DNA from: Silvanigrella paludirubra
GTDB taxonomy: Bacteria > Bdellovibrionota_B > Oligoflexia > Silvanigrellales > Silvanigrellaceae
NCBI RefSeq assembly: GCF_009208775.1
Contig: NZ_WFLM01000006.1
Span: 1 to 64,000, forward strand
Length of the DNA: 64,000 nt
Direction of reading: 5' to 3'
Shown piece by piece: positions 53,470-63,140 of the stretch. The notes under the pieces are model-generated. The model was not told where the DNA came from. It saw only the letters and a program-made list of their open reading frames with translations, and did not search any database. How positions within the stretch are numbered: the first letter of the stretch is position 1; each line of letters begins with the position of its first letter. The position numbers and the translations under genes are program-made.

Positions 53470-54924
53470 TTAGCCAACTCCTTCAAATTCAATTTCAATA
53501 AGTCTATTTAATTCTACCGCATATTCCATAGGTAATTCTTTAACAAATTCTTCAATAAATCCATTTACAACCATTAAAGTTGCTTGTCTTTCTGAAAAAC
53601 CGCGACTTGTTAAATAGTAAATTTGATCATCACTAATACGACTCACACTCGCTTCATGACCTACTTCCGTACCTACTTGTTCTTCAATTTCCATTGTTGG
53701 ATATGTGATTGAAGATGAAATTTCATCCATTAATAGGGCATCACATTGTACTTTACTTTTACAACCGGTCATTCCTTTTGGAATTTTTACAAGACCACGA
53801 TAAGTTGTACAACCACCATCTTTTGAAATAGATTTAGAAGTAATTACACTTGTTGTATTAGGAGCGGCATGAATAATTTTAGCACCGGCATCTTGATGCA
53901 TTCCATTGCCACCAAAAGCAACAGAAAGAATTTCACCTCGTGCTCTTGGACCCATTAAGTAAACAGCAGGATATTTCATTGTTAATTTAGAACCAATGTT
54001 ACCATCTACCCATTCCACAACCGCATCTTCATATGCGTATGCTCTTTTTGTTACTAAATTAAATATATTTTTAGACCAATTTTGAATTGTTGTATAACGA
54101 ATTTTCGCACCTTTCATTGCAATAAGCTCTACAACAGCTGAATGCAATGAATCACTACGATAAACGGGAGCCGTACAACCTTCAATGTAATGCACAGAAG
54201 ATCCTTCATCTGCAATGATGAGAGTTCTTTCAAATTGCCCCATATTTTCGGTATTAATTCTAAAATAGGCCTGTAAAGGAATTTCAACATGAACTTCTTT
54301 TGGCACATAAATAAAACTTCCACCACTCCACACTGCTGTATTTAAAGCTGCAAATTTATTATCATGAGATGGAATTACAGTTCCAAAATACTTTTGGATA
54401 ATTTCTGGATGCTCACGAAGTCCTGTGTCCATATCAAAAAAGAGCACGCCTTTGTCTTCGAGTTGTTTTTGCATACTATGGTAAACAACTTCCGATTCAA
54501 ATTGAGCAGACACCCCAGCTAAAAATTTTCTTTCTGCTTCAGGAATACCAAGCCTATCAAAGGTATCTTTTATTTCAGAAGGAACATCATCCCAATTTGT
54601 TCCAACCCGTTCCGTTGGACGCACAAAATAGTGAATATTTGTAAAATCAATTTCATTTAGGGCTTTCGTATCACCCCAAGTTGGCATTGGTTTTTCGTTA
54701 AATATATCGAGTGCATTTAAACGAATATCAAGCATCCATTTTGGTTCACGTTTGAAATTAGATATTTCTGTTACGATTTCTTTTGTTAAGCCTGCTGCTG
54801 ATTTTGCGCCTTTAAATATATAATTTTCTTTTACATGAAATCCGTATTTATAGTCATCCAAGATATCGACTTGTGACGGATCGAAATCTTCTTGATTGGA
54901 TGAATTATTATTTTTCTTTTGCAT
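53470..54924 (-). CDS. sufB: Fe-S assembly scaffold protein SufB
   Basis: The 484-aa protein matches SufB in full: [100 protein letters not shown] and [20 protein letters not shown]. The C-terminal half has [20 protein letters not shown] and [20 protein letters not shown]. It accepts sulfur and assembles the nascent cluster with SufC and SufD. Its Cys and Glu/His residues in the C-terminal helix are intact. The gene follows sufC and precedes sufD closely. Confidence 0.96.
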   Translation of the reverse strand: MQKKNNNSSNQEDFDPSQVDILDDYKYGFHVKENYIFKGAKSAAGLTKEIVTEISNFKREPKWMLDIRLNALDIFNEKPMPTWGDTKALNEIDFTNIHYFVRPTERVGTNWDDVPSEIKDTFDRLGIPEAERKFLAGVSAQFESEVVYHSMQKQLEDKGVLFFDMDTGLREHPEIIQKYFGTVIPSHDNKFAALNTAVWSGGSFIYVPKEVHVEIPLQAYFRINTENMGQFERTLIIADEGSSVHYIEGCTAPVYRSDSLHSAVVELIAMKGAKIRYTTIQNWSKNIFNLVTKRAYAYEDAVVEWVDGNIGSKLTMKYPAVYLMGPRARGEILSVAFGGNGMHQDAGAKIIHAAPNTTSVITSKSISKDGGCTTYRGLVKIPKGMTGCKSKVQCDALLMDEISSSITYPTMEIEEQVGTEVGHEASVSRISDDQIYYLTSRGFSERQATLMVVNGFIEEFVKELPMEYAVELNRLIEIEFEGVG

Positions 54925-54954
54925 GAGAATCTCCTCTAATGACTCACAATTTTG

Positions 54955-55704
54955 TTAAGTCTTTGAAGATGGATTGATGCGAATATGCTCATAGCCATTT
55001 CGCTCAAGTTCGTCTACTAAGGACATATCACCAGATTGATTTATTTTTCCATCAAGTACTACATGAACTTTATCGGGTTTGATAAAACTTAATAAACGTT
55101 GGTAATGTGTTACGATAATAAAACTTGTTTTTGTTTCTTTAGCAATGTGATTTATACTTTCGGCAACAATTTTTTGTGCATCGACGTCGACACCAGAGTC
55201 AATTTCATCTAGAATTGCTACTTTAGGTTCTATCAACATAAGTTGTAGCATTTCAAAACGCTTCATTTCGCCACCTGAAAAACCGTCATTTAAATATCTT
55301 TGCAGTGCGGATCTTTCAATATTTAACATTTCCAATTTATTTTTTAATACTTTTCTAAATTCGGAAACACTCAATTGTTTTTCATGACGAATATTATATA
55401 AATTTCGCAAATATTCAGAGATTTTTAAGCCAGGAACGGATACGGGATATTGAAAGGCAAGAAACATTCCTTTTTTTGCCCGTTCCGTTGTATCTAGTTG
55501 AGTGATGTCTTCACCGTCTAAAATAATATTTCCTGAAGTGATTTGATATGTTTTTGCGCCCATTAATGCATGAGCTAAAGTTGATTTCCCAACTCCATTT
55601 GGACCCATAATAACATGAACTTCTCCTTTAGGAATTTCAAGACTAATTCCTTTAAGAATCTCTTTTTCACCTACAGATGCTTTTAAGCTTTTAATGGTTA
55701 ACAT
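54955..55704 (-). CDS. sufC: Fe-S assembly ATPase SufC
   Basis: The 249-aa ABC-type ATPase shows Walker A VIMGPNGVGKSTLAHALMG, the ABC signature GFSGGEMKRFEMLQLML, Walker B VAILDEIDSGVDVDAQKIVA and the switch His in SFIIVTHYQRLLSFI. It powers cluster assembly on SufBD. The ELPKGEVHVI-like start and length are normal for SufC. It is a typical SufC with no membrane permease. The start follows a GGAGAAGG ribosome-binding site. Confidence 0.96.
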   Translation of the reverse strand: MLTIKSLKASVGEKEILKGISLEIPKGEVHVIMGPNGVGKSTLAHALMGAKTYQITSGNIILDGEDITQLDTTERAKKGMFLAFQYPVSVPGLKISEYLRNLYNIRHEKQLSVSEFRKVLKNKLEMLNIERSALQRYLNDGFSGGEMKRFEMLQLMLIEPKVAILDEIDSGVDVDAQKIVAESINHIAKETKTSFIIVTHYQRLLSFIKPDKVHVVLDGKINQSGDMSLVDELERNGYEHIRINPSSKT

Positions 55705-55737
55705 TTAGAACCTTCTCCTAAAGAACAAATATCTAAT

Positions 55738-56307
55738 TTAAGTTTCAGTAGTTACAATTTTTAATTTTCGTTGGCTATTTTGTGATTTAACACAATTTTC
55801 TTCTTTATCACAGCCTAATTTTGGCATTCCTTTTTCATCAAAATTATCATTTAAGAGAAGATTTAATGTTTTCCATGGTAAAGCTGCGCATTTTACTCTA
55901 ACGGGAAATTTACTTACTCCGTTTAAAGCTTCAATATCTTCTTCTAGGTCATCTGTATTTATTGATAATTTTCCAGTATAAATATTTTCAGCATGATGAA
56001 TTGTTTTTTGTGCTTCTTCTAAAGTAACATTTTGTAAAGAATCACACATGATGCTTGCACTTGCTTGGCTAATGGAACAGCCCGTTCCATCAAATCCAAT
56101 AGAAAGCAATGGACATTGATTGTCCTTCATTTTAATTTCACAAAATACGGTAATAGCATCACCACAAAGAGGATTTTTTCCCTCTTGGCAATAACGGCAT
56201 GAAAAATTTTTAGATTTAAAGCGAGGTCGTTTCGAGTGGTCAACAATAACCTCTTGATACAAAGAACTTAACTCAATTGATTGTGATGTCTTAAGGTTTT
56301 CTGTCAT
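55738..56307 (-). CDS. sufU: SufU-type Fe-S scaffold/sulfurtransferase
   Basis: The 189-aa protein matches SufU: SSLYQEVIVDHSKRPRFKSK, GKNPLCGDAITVFCEIKM, FDGTGCSISQASASIMCDSL and FPVRVKCAALPWKTLNLLLN, with the three conserved Cys and the Asp of the zinc site (NPLCGD). SufU usually passes sulfur from SufS to SufBCD. An extra CRYC pair lies about ten residues before the first conserved Cys, and the C-terminal tail of about 40 residues holds further Cys (LGCDKEENC), longer than Bacillus SufU (147 aa). It follows sufS after a 125-base gap without an identified promoter. Confidence 0.92.
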   Translation of the reverse strand: MTENLKTSQSIELSSLYQEVIVDHSKRPRFKSKNFSCRYCQEGKNPLCGDAITVFCEIKMKDNQCPLLSIGFDGTGCSISQASASIMCDSLQNVTLEEAQKTIHHAENIYTGKLSINTDDLEEDIEALNGVSKFPVRVKCAALPWKTLNLLLNDNFDEKGMPKLGCDKEENCVKSQNSQRKLKIVTTET

Positions 56308-56432
56308 GACCTGAACTCCAAATGCTCAAAACTTGTGCGCAATAAAACGCTTTATTAAGAAATACCACCAGAAAATCGTAAGATCGACATTTGGGACGGT
56401 AAATCAACATAATATAAAAATCTATGATGAAA

Positions 56433-57686
56433 CTACACTTTTTTTGAAGCATTTTTTATAGCTTCGAGAGCGATTTCGACATCGTCTCTGTCGGAATAGG
56501 CAGCAAAACTGCATCTAATAAGCGCGTCTACCCCTAAAATACGAATTAAAGGCCAAGCGCAATGATGCCCTGCCCGCATTGCAATATTTTCAGAGTCTAA
56601 AATTGTAGCCATATCATGAGCATGGATTTTTTTATGGCGAAAAGAAATAATTGTCTCTTGACCACTTTCAGGGCTAAATACCTCAATATCATTAATGTTT
56701 TTAAGACCATCTAAGAAAATTTTAGCTAATTCACTGGAATGATTATGAATATTTTTACGGCCTTTTTTTTCTACCCAATCAATGGCGGCACCAAGACCGC
56801 AAACCTCTGTAATGGGAGGAGTTCCTGCTTCAAATTTAGCAGGGCCAGATATCCATTGACTTTCTTCAAGGGTGACATCGGAAATCATGCCACCACCAAA
56901 AGTAGAAGGAGGAAGCTTTTCGATAAGCTCTTCACTCATTGCCAAAACACCAATTCCGGAAGGGCCATATAATTTATGAGGACTAAATGCGATTGCATCG
57001 GCTCCTAAAGAAAATAAATATTCTTCATGGGTAGACATACTTTGTGCGCAGTCTAAAATTACGAGGGAACCTACTTTTTTAGCCATAGCAATAATTTCTT
57101 CAATTGGATTTATTTGTCCAATCACATTTCCAACATAGGCTAAAGAAACAATTTTAGTATTTTTAGTTATTAATTTTTCAGCTTCAGATAAATTTAGCGT
57201 TAATTGATTTCCCTTTTTTCCAAGCATTGAAATATAAGCTAACTCACAGTCTTTTCGAAGAGCTGCTTGCTGCCAAGGAATTAAATTTGCATGATGTTCA
57301 ATTGCAGGAATCACTATTCGACTATTTTCATTTAAATAAACATCAGAAATACCATAGGCTAAAATATTTAAAGCTTCTGTAGTTCCTCTTGTAAATACAA
57401 CTTGATTTGCATTTATTTTAGGATCAATAAATTTTGCTACTTTATGACGCGTATCTTCATACATTTGTGAAGATCGAATTGAAACACCATAAGCACCTCT
57501 GTGGACAGATCCGTAATCATTTTCTAAATGATTTACCATGGCCTGTATGACGTGTTTGGGTTTTTGTGCAGAAACAGCGGAATCAAGATAAACAAAGGGC
57601 TTTGTTTGTCCGTTGACTGATTTTTCGTTATTTTTAAAAATCGGGAATTCATCACGAATTTTAGAACCGAGATTATTTGCTTTCAT
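56433..57686 (-). CDS. sufS: Cysteine desulfurase SufS
   Basis: The protein of about 417 aa is a group II cysteine desulfurase. It has the substrate-binding start FVYLDSAVSAQKPKHVIQAM, YGSVHRGAYGVSIRSSQMYE, FTRGTTEALNILAYGI, IPAIEHHANLIPWQQAALRK, the PLP region VILDCAQSMSTHE and Lys in AIAFSPHKLYGPSGIGVLAM. The catalytic Cys is in RAGHHCAWPLI, on the short loop typical of SufS. I chose ATG 57686 because AAGGAAGG lies just upstream; an earlier frame would add about 30 residues without a site. It opens the suf operon and supplies persulfide to SufU and SufBCD. Confidence 0.95.
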   Translation of the reverse strand: MKANNLGSKIRDEFPIFKNNEKSVNGQTKPFVYLDSAVSAQKPKHVIQAMVNHLENDYGSVHRGAYGVSIRSSQMYEDTRHKVAKFIDPKINANQVVFTRGTTEALNILAYGISDVYLNENSRIVIPAIEHHANLIPWQQAALRKDCELAYISMLGKKGNQLTLNLSEAEKLITKNTKIVSLAYVGNVIGQINPIEEIIAMAKKVGSLVILDCAQSMSTHEEYLFSLGADAIAFSPHKLYGPSGIGVLAMSEELIEKLPPSTFGGGMISDVTLEESQWISGPAKFEAGTPPITEVCGLGAAIDWVEKKGRKNIHNHSSELAKIFLDGLKNINDIEVFSPESGQETIISFRHKKIHAHDMATILDSENIAMRAGHHCAWPLIRILGVDALIRCSFAAYSDRDDVEIALEAIKNASKKV

Positions 57687-57838
57687 TTTATTACCTTCCT
57701 TGGGGGCCGGGTGAAAAATCCGCCTCCAATATTTATCTGACATAGGGGTCGCAAAATGCTGAGAGCATGTCAACAATTCTTATAAGGGGATGATACCCGT
57801 AAACGAAGGTATTGATCTCTATTTGAGGAAATACGTAG

Positions 57839-60703
57839 ATGCAATTTGGGAAAAATAAAAAGAAAAAAACACATATAGAAAATAAAAAGAATAGCTATAA
57901 AGAAAGTCTAGAAAAAGTTGCTTCTCTCGACTACCGTTGGGTTGTGCCTCTTACTATTAAAATAAAACAAAAATCATTCGTTATATCTAAATTTTTTTCT
58001 TATGTATTTGCAGAAATTGCGGTTTCTCCTCTTTCGGGAACAAAAACGACCATTGGCCGCTTTAGCCTAATTAAAGGAATTACAAAAGCCCTATTTCCTC
58101 AAAGTGATTCTTTACTTACTCAAATAGAAAAGTCAATAAAAGCACTTCAAGAAAACATTGGAGAAATCTCTAGTGAAATTTTAACAGACACTGAAGTAAC
58201 ACAAGAATTACTTTCTCCTTTTATAGAAATGGTATGCACAACTATTGAAAAAAATCCACAGCTCATTGCTTTATTTGGCCAACCACAAATTCTAGCAGCC
58301 GCTTTTGGCCCTCTTGGAGAAAGAATTGCTGGTTTTGTTGATTTAATTCCAGCTCTATCTAATCATGCCGCTGAAAAATTTCCAGATCTTAAAGAAACTT
58401 TTTTTAATTCTTTATTTCAACTTTCAAAAGAAGAAAGAAAAGATATTTATTTATTAGCAGAAGAAATATTAAGTGTTGTTTATAAAGAAAAAGTGTTACC
58501 TTTATTAAATAAAACTTTATCAAGTGACCCCAGAGGAAAAGTTCTTGCTCCTATTTTAAGTGGAGCTATTGAAGCCATACCAGGGGAAAGTTGTATAAAT
58601 GCTGTATTATCTATTGCGTGTACTCCTCATAATGAATTTTCAAATGGCAGAGTAATTGCCATTGCAATTCAAGAGATGGGTGGTCTTTATGTTAAAATTT
58701 CTCAAGTTATTTCTGAGCTTTGTCCACCAAGTTTAGCAAGAGAGTTAAGAACAACACAAGATGATGCGGGAGGTATATTTCCAAGTATAGAAAAGTCATG
58801 GGAGTATTTAATTGAAACTTTAAATCAACCAGAATATCTTGATTGGAAACCTTATTTAATTATCCCCCCAAAACCTGTTCGTCATTTTGCGAGTGCAAGT
58901 GTGGGTGCATTATATAATTTTCAATTAAGTGAACTTGGAAAAGAAAAATATAATGTAGATAATGTTTTAATAAAATTGCAAAGACCAAACTTAAAAGAAT
59001 TATTTGCATCTCAATGTGAGCATATTTTAAAATTAACAGATGAAGCAAATAAAGCTATTTTAATAGATAATAGCTTAACTAAAGATGTTGCTTCTGAGTT
59101 ACTTGGTTTAGTTTCAACTTTAAGGAGATCTGTTTTAAATTATCATAAACAGAGCCAAGAAGAACTTAACTTTACTTTAGAAGAGCAAAATGCAGATAAA
59201 GTAAGAACAGCTTTAGATAACAACGATATTATTAAAGTACCAAGATTTTTTCTTTCAAGCCAAAATCTTGTTTTTATGGAAAAAATGCCTGGAATAAAAG
59301 TAACTAAAATTATTCAAGCTAAGTATTTAGAAAGAAGAGAAATAGCAGATAATATTGCACAAGCTTATATAGAACTTGTCTTTTCTAAAGGTGTTGTTTG
59401 GGCTGATCCACACCCTGGAAATATTTTATATGACGACCTATTAAACCAAATTTCTATGATCGATCTCAACCCCTGTTTTGTTTGGGATATAAAAACAAGG
59501 CAAGAATTTAAACATTTAATTTATAGATTATTACTTAGAGATGCTGATGGTGTTTATAAAACTTTATATCATTTAGTAGAACGACCAGAAACATTACATT
59601 CAAATACTATTATAGAAGACTTAACTAAATTTTTAAATTTATCTTTAGGAAGTACAAGTTTAACAAGATTTGTTGGTGAATTTATAAAAACGCTAAGCGA
59701 AAACCAAATTGATCTTAAAGTGCAAGTTCAAGCAGCATTGAGAGGATTAAGTCAAATTGCATTAACAACTTCATCCATTTCAGTGCGAAATAATTTTGGA
59801 TCTATTTTACGAAATCAATTTACCTTAAAAGAACTTATTGGTACTGTGTGGGATGTTGGTGTAATAAGAGTTTCGCGTGTTATCTTATCTACTTTATTTG
59901 AATTTACAAGGCAAATGCCTGAATATGATATTGGCCCTGTTTTAGACGAAAGAGATATAAATACTCTCGCATTTAAAGTAAAAGAATTATCTAAAGCGAA
60001 TGTATGCAATATCTATTTTCGTAGAGTTTCACCTGAAGATCATCCAAATTTAAAAATGAGTCAAGATGGCCAAATATTATTAATTACAAGCGATCTGTAT
60101 ATTGAAATTTTAGATAAGGTAAGACCCGCTACCGTTCGTTACGTTATTGAAACCCCTACGAAAAAATGGCTAAAAGAAAGACAAGAGTTTGTTAAGTTAG
60201 CAAGTATTGCCAGAAGCTTTTGCACAATTGAATGTCTTGAACAATTGCGCAGAAACTCGCTTGATGATTATTGGAGAATAGTAGAATCATGGAGTAAAGT
60301 TTCTTATTTAAGAACAGTTGAGGAAACCCAACTCATTGGGGAAGTTCAAATTGCGGCAAGAAAGTTATATTCATTGCGTTTTGCAAATATATGGGAATCC
60401 TCTTTAGCAGGATTACCTTTAAGTTCAAGAATAATATGGCGCTTTTTGATGCGTGTTGAATCTTGGAAAGAAAGCTCGAAACAAAGTTACCTGTTTTCAC
60501 AAAAAAAGAAGTTTGGCGATGTGCTTTTAGCAAACCTTGCTTATAGCAGTTTTTTTAGAATAAAAACGTTATTATTAGAAGCTATTTTGTGGAGTTTAAG
60601 AAGATATATTAATAGGCTTAAGTTTACAATGCACTTACTTCCAATGCCAACTCAAGAGCTTGTTCATTTAATTTTATATGGCTTAAGTAGAAATAATAAT
60701 TAA
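57839..60703 (+). CDS. Large ABC1/UbiB-family atypical kinase-like protein
   Basis: The 954-aa protein contains an ABC1-type kinase-like core. Near residue 280 is MGGLYVKISQVISELCPPSL, corresponding to the family KxGQ motif but reading KISQ. HFASASVGALYNFQL follows in place of the alanine-rich AAASxGQVxxA loop, then VLIKLQRPNLKELFA, VFMEKMPGIKVTKI, VWADPHPGNILYDD with the catalytic-loop HPGN, and SMIDLNP for the DFG motif. The N-terminal 250 residues and C-terminal 350 residues are helical extensions absent from UbiB (546 aa). Known members act on isoprenoid-lipid metabolism; the target here is unknown. Gln for Gly and other substitutions in the core may alter nucleotide binding. Confidence 0.78.
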   Translation: MQFGKNKKKKTHIENKKNSYKESLEKVASLDYRWVVPLTIKIKQKSFVISKFFSYVFAEIAVSPLSGTKTTIGRFSLIKGITKALFPQSDSLLTQIEKSIKALQENIGEISSEILTDTEVTQELLSPFIEMVCTTIEKNPQLIALFGQPQILAAAFGPLGERIAGFVDLIPALSNHAAEKFPDLKETFFNSLFQLSKEERKDIYLLAEEILSVVYKEKVLPLLNKTLSSDPRGKVLAPILSGAIEAIPGESCINAVLSIACTPHNEFSNGRVIAIAIQEMGGLYVKISQVISELCPPSLARELRTTQDDAGGIFPSIEKSWEYLIETLNQPEYLDWKPYLIIPPKPVRHFASASVGALYNFQLSELGKEKYNVDNVLIKLQRPNLKELFASQCEHILKLTDEANKAILIDNSLTKDVASELLGLVSTLRRSVLNYHKQSQEELNFTLEEQNADKVRTALDNNDIIKVPRFFLSSQNLVFMEKMPGIKVTKIIQAKYLERREIADNIAQAYIELVFSKGVVWADPHPGNILYDDLLNQISMIDLNPCFVWDIKTRQEFKHLIYRLLLRDADGVYKTLYHLVERPETLHSNTIIEDLTKFLNLSLGSTSLTRFVGEFIKTLSENQIDLKVQVQAALRGLSQIALTTSSISVRNNFGSILRNQFTLKELIGTVWDVGVIRVSRVILSTLFEFTRQMPEYDIGPVLDERDINTLAFKVKELSKANVCNIYFRRVSPEDHPNLKMSQDGQILLITSDLYIEILDKVRPATVRYVIETPTKKWLKERQEFVKLASIARSFCTIECLEQLRRNSLDDYWRIVESWSKVSYLRTVEETQLIGEVQIAARKLYSLRFANIWESSLAGLPLSSRIIWRFLMRVESWKESSKQSYLFSQKKKFGDVLLANLAYSSFFRIKTLLLEAILWSLRRYINRLKFTMHLLPMPTQELVHLILYGLSRNNN

Positions 60704-60707
60704 AATG

Positions 60708-62102
60708 TTATTTTAATGGATTAATACAATCTTGATAATCTATTACATCTATATTATCTGCGGAACCGCAAACATAATATTTCCATTTGTTTTTCAAACG
60801 AGAAATATCTGCGTTTAAATTAAAATTTTTCAAATATTTTTCATCAATCTCATCGGGATCTTTATTCCACTTTCCTATTAAACTTTGCATTCCAATAAAC
60901 AAATTTGGACTCTCATAAGTTTCATTAAAATTATAAGCTTCTTTCCATGTTTTATAACTAGGATCAAAATAAAATGAAATTGCATTACTTAAATTATTAC
61001 CTTCATCAATCGTAAAAATTTTATATCCTGAATTATTGTAATGTGCAGGACTGATTGACGGTACATAAGAGGCAAATAAGCCCAAATCATTATTTATAAT
61101 TTGAAAAGAATCATTATGAGTATGAGATACTAAAATACCAGATATTGATAAAAAATTATTACTCAAAATTTTCATATAAGGTTTTTCTGCAAATTTTGGA
61201 TTAGAATTCCAAAAAGTAACGGGGTCACCTCCTTTTATCATAGAGTTAAAAGAGGAATAAACATCAACTCCACATGGTATATGAGAAATAAGGATAAATT
61301 TTTGATCTTTTGCATTATTAAATTGATCATTTAACCAATCTAGTTGTTGCTGAGCAATTTCTTTAATATCTGCTTTGTCTTTGCTTATGGCATTTCTTGA
61401 AAAAGAATTTGTATTTAATGCTATAATACTTAGCTTTTTTATTTGAGATTGTGCTACATAATAACCGCCATTTAAAAAAGTATTAGAACTTTTTATTTGT
61501 GAAGAATATGTAGTCCAAATATTTTTTAAATCAGAATAAAATTTTGTCGTTTTCGGATTATCAACATTATAATTATCAATATAAGAATCATTGTTTCCAA
61601 TTACAGGATATATTTCAATATTGCTCGGAATAGAGCCCCTAATTTCCGAAGTTAAATATTGAAACGTTTTCTTAACAAAATTTTGCGCTCCTATTAAACT
61701 AGAGTCATTTGTATATATTTTATAGTTTTCTATATATTGATGAGCCAAAAAATCACCTAATATAACTGCAAAAATTAAATTTGTATTTTTTGAAGCTTGA
61801 TTTAATTCTGTTAGTAATGATTGAAACAAAGGAAAATTTGTATTTTGACCATAAGAAGGAAAAGTATTATTTTTATAGTATTTTTTAAAAATTGAGTTCC
61901 ATTTATTACTATCCGATTTATTTAACTCATTAATTAATTGGATACAGTTTTTTTGATTAGACTTATCATAACAAAGATCAAAAGGATTGAAATGAATGTC
62001 ACTTATCGCAATAAAGTTTGCAATACTTTTATTTGCATAAATTTTTAAAGGAAAAAGAAAATGAATGAAAAATCCAAATATAACCAAATTCCTTTTGAAC
62101 AT
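60708..62102 (-). CDS. Secreted acid-sphingomyelinase-like metallophosphoesterase
   Basis: The 464-aa protein has a signal peptide (LVIFGFFIHFLFPLKIYANK). The mature part is a calcineurin-like phosphoesterase with metal ligands in FIAISDIHFNPF, VILGDFLAHQYIE, YPVIGNNDSYIDNY, FILISHIPCGVD and GILVSHTHNDSFQ. This order and the long spacing between motifs resemble eukaryotic acid sphingomyelinases and SMPDL3-type phosphodiesterases. It may cleave phosphodiester lipids or nucleotides outside the cell, of interest if the host is eukaryote-associated. The substrate is not shown by the sequence. Its stop lies four bases from the stop of the convergent kinase-like gene. Confidence 0.85.
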   Translation of the reverse strand: MFKRNLVIFGFFIHFLFPLKIYANKSIANFIAISDIHFNPFDLCYDKSNQKNCIQLINELNKSDSNKWNSIFKKYYKNNTFPSYGQNTNFPLFQSLLTELNQASKNTNLIFAVILGDFLAHQYIENYKIYTNDSSLIGAQNFVKKTFQYLTSEIRGSIPSNIEIYPVIGNNDSYIDNYNVDNPKTTKFYSDLKNIWTTYSSQIKSSNTFLNGGYYVAQSQIKKLSIIALNTNSFSRNAISKDKADIKEIAQQQLDWLNDQFNNAKDQKFILISHIPCGVDVYSSFNSMIKGGDPVTFWNSNPKFAEKPYMKILSNNFLSISGILVSHTHNDSFQIINNDLGLFASYVPSISPAHYNNSGYKIFTIDEGNNLSNAISFYFDPSYKTWKEAYNFNETYESPNLFIGMQSLIGKWNKDPDEIDEKYLKNFNLNADISRLKNKWKYYVCGSADNIDVIDYQDCINPLK

Positions 62103-62246
62103 ATTCTTCCTTTCAATATTAATTTTAAATAACTTTTATCTAAGTAACCATGTAACGTTAGGGAGTTATCATAACCCCTAAAAACTTTCCAGTTTTATAG
62201 AAAATAAATAAGTAAAATCTAAAAAATAGATAATTGAAATGATAAA

Positions 62247-63020
62247 TTATTGAATCTCAATAGAAATAGGGCAATGATCAGATCCCAAAACATCTTTATG
62301 TATTTTTGAAGAAACTATTTTTTGTATTAGATCTTCACTAATAAATTGAGAATCAATTCTCCAGCCTATGTTTTTTTCACGAACCCCGGGGCGATTGCTC
62401 CACCAAGTATAATGCCCCCCATTTTTTTCGAAAATACGAAAGGCGTCTAAATACCCCTCATTTAAAAATTGAGTTAACCAGTTTCTTTCTTCAGGTAAAA
62501 ATCCAGGATTTTTTTGATTTTGTTTTGGATTTGCTAAATCAATTTCTTTATGAGCAATATTAATATCACCACTCATAACTATTGAAATATTTTCTTTTTT
62601 CAATTCATTTAATTTATTTTGAAGATTATGACAAAAAGACAATTTATAATCGAGTCTTTTGCCTTCAGGCTGGCTATTTGGAAAATAAGCGTTACCGTAA
62701 AAAATATTATTGTAAAATAGACCAATAAATCGTCCTTCTCTATCAAAATCCATATTGCCGAGACCAAAAAGGATATCTTCTTTTTTTAAGGGTAACCTCG
62801 TATAAATGGAGACCCCGCTATACCCCTTTTTTTCTGCTGGATGCCAAAAACTTTTATACCCAAATGGTTCAATTTGCTCTTGTAATAGTTGTTCAGGCAA
62901 AGCCCTTACCTCTTGTAGAAAAACAATATCCGCATCTACATTTTTTAACCAATCAAAAAAGCCTGCTTTTGCTGAAGCTCGAATCCCATTTATATTCCAA
63001 GAATAAACCTTAATACTCAT
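62247..63020 (-). CDS. xthA: Exodeoxyribonuclease III
   Basis: The protein of about 257 aa matches ExoIII: IKVYSWNINGIRASAKAGFF, DADIVFLQEVRALPEQLLQE, FWHPAEKKGYSGVSIYTRL, SIVMSGDINIAHKEIDL and WRIDSQFISEDL with GSDHCPISIEIQ at the end. The catalytic Glu in LQEVR, Asp/Asn in GDINIAH and Asp-His in GSDH are present. It cuts at abasic sites and trims 3' ends in base-excision repair. I chose ATG 63020 because the protein then starts at the normal ExoIII position; GGAGTC lies about ten bases before it. It is alone on its strand. Confidence 0.94.
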   Translation of the reverse strand: MSIKVYSWNINGIRASAKAGFFDWLKNVDADIVFLQEVRALPEQLLQEQIEPFGYKSFWHPAEKKGYSGVSIYTRLPLKKEDILFGLGNMDFDREGRFIGLFYNNIFYGNAYFPNSQPEGKRLDYKLSFCHNLQNKLNELKKENISIVMSGDINIAHKEIDLANPKQNQKNPGFLPEERNWLTQFLNEGYLDAFRIFEKNGGHYTWWSNRPGVREKNIGWRIDSQFISEDLIQKIVSSKIHKDVLGSDHCPISIEIQ

Positions 63021-63140
63021 GATTTGTTGACTCCAAATTATCATTTCGCTAAACACCACAAGTGGTAATAGCAGATGGATGAAAAGAATACCTGTAAAGG
63101 TTTTCTAGTTATAGAGCAAAATCTAGATTAAGGTTACAAA

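Noticed and set aside
57738-57830. Possible TPP riboswitch before the ABC1-like gene (CTGAGA and GGATGATACC resemble the thi-box)
   Set aside because: The ACCC and GAACCTGATC elements and the proper P1/P2 pairing are missing, and the downstream gene has no link to thiamine. The two short matches are probably chance.
62159-62181. Hairpin TTAGGGAGTTAT...ATAACCCCTAA as terminator of xthA
   Set aside because: The arms pair with a bulge and almost no loop, and no T-run follows on the minus strand.
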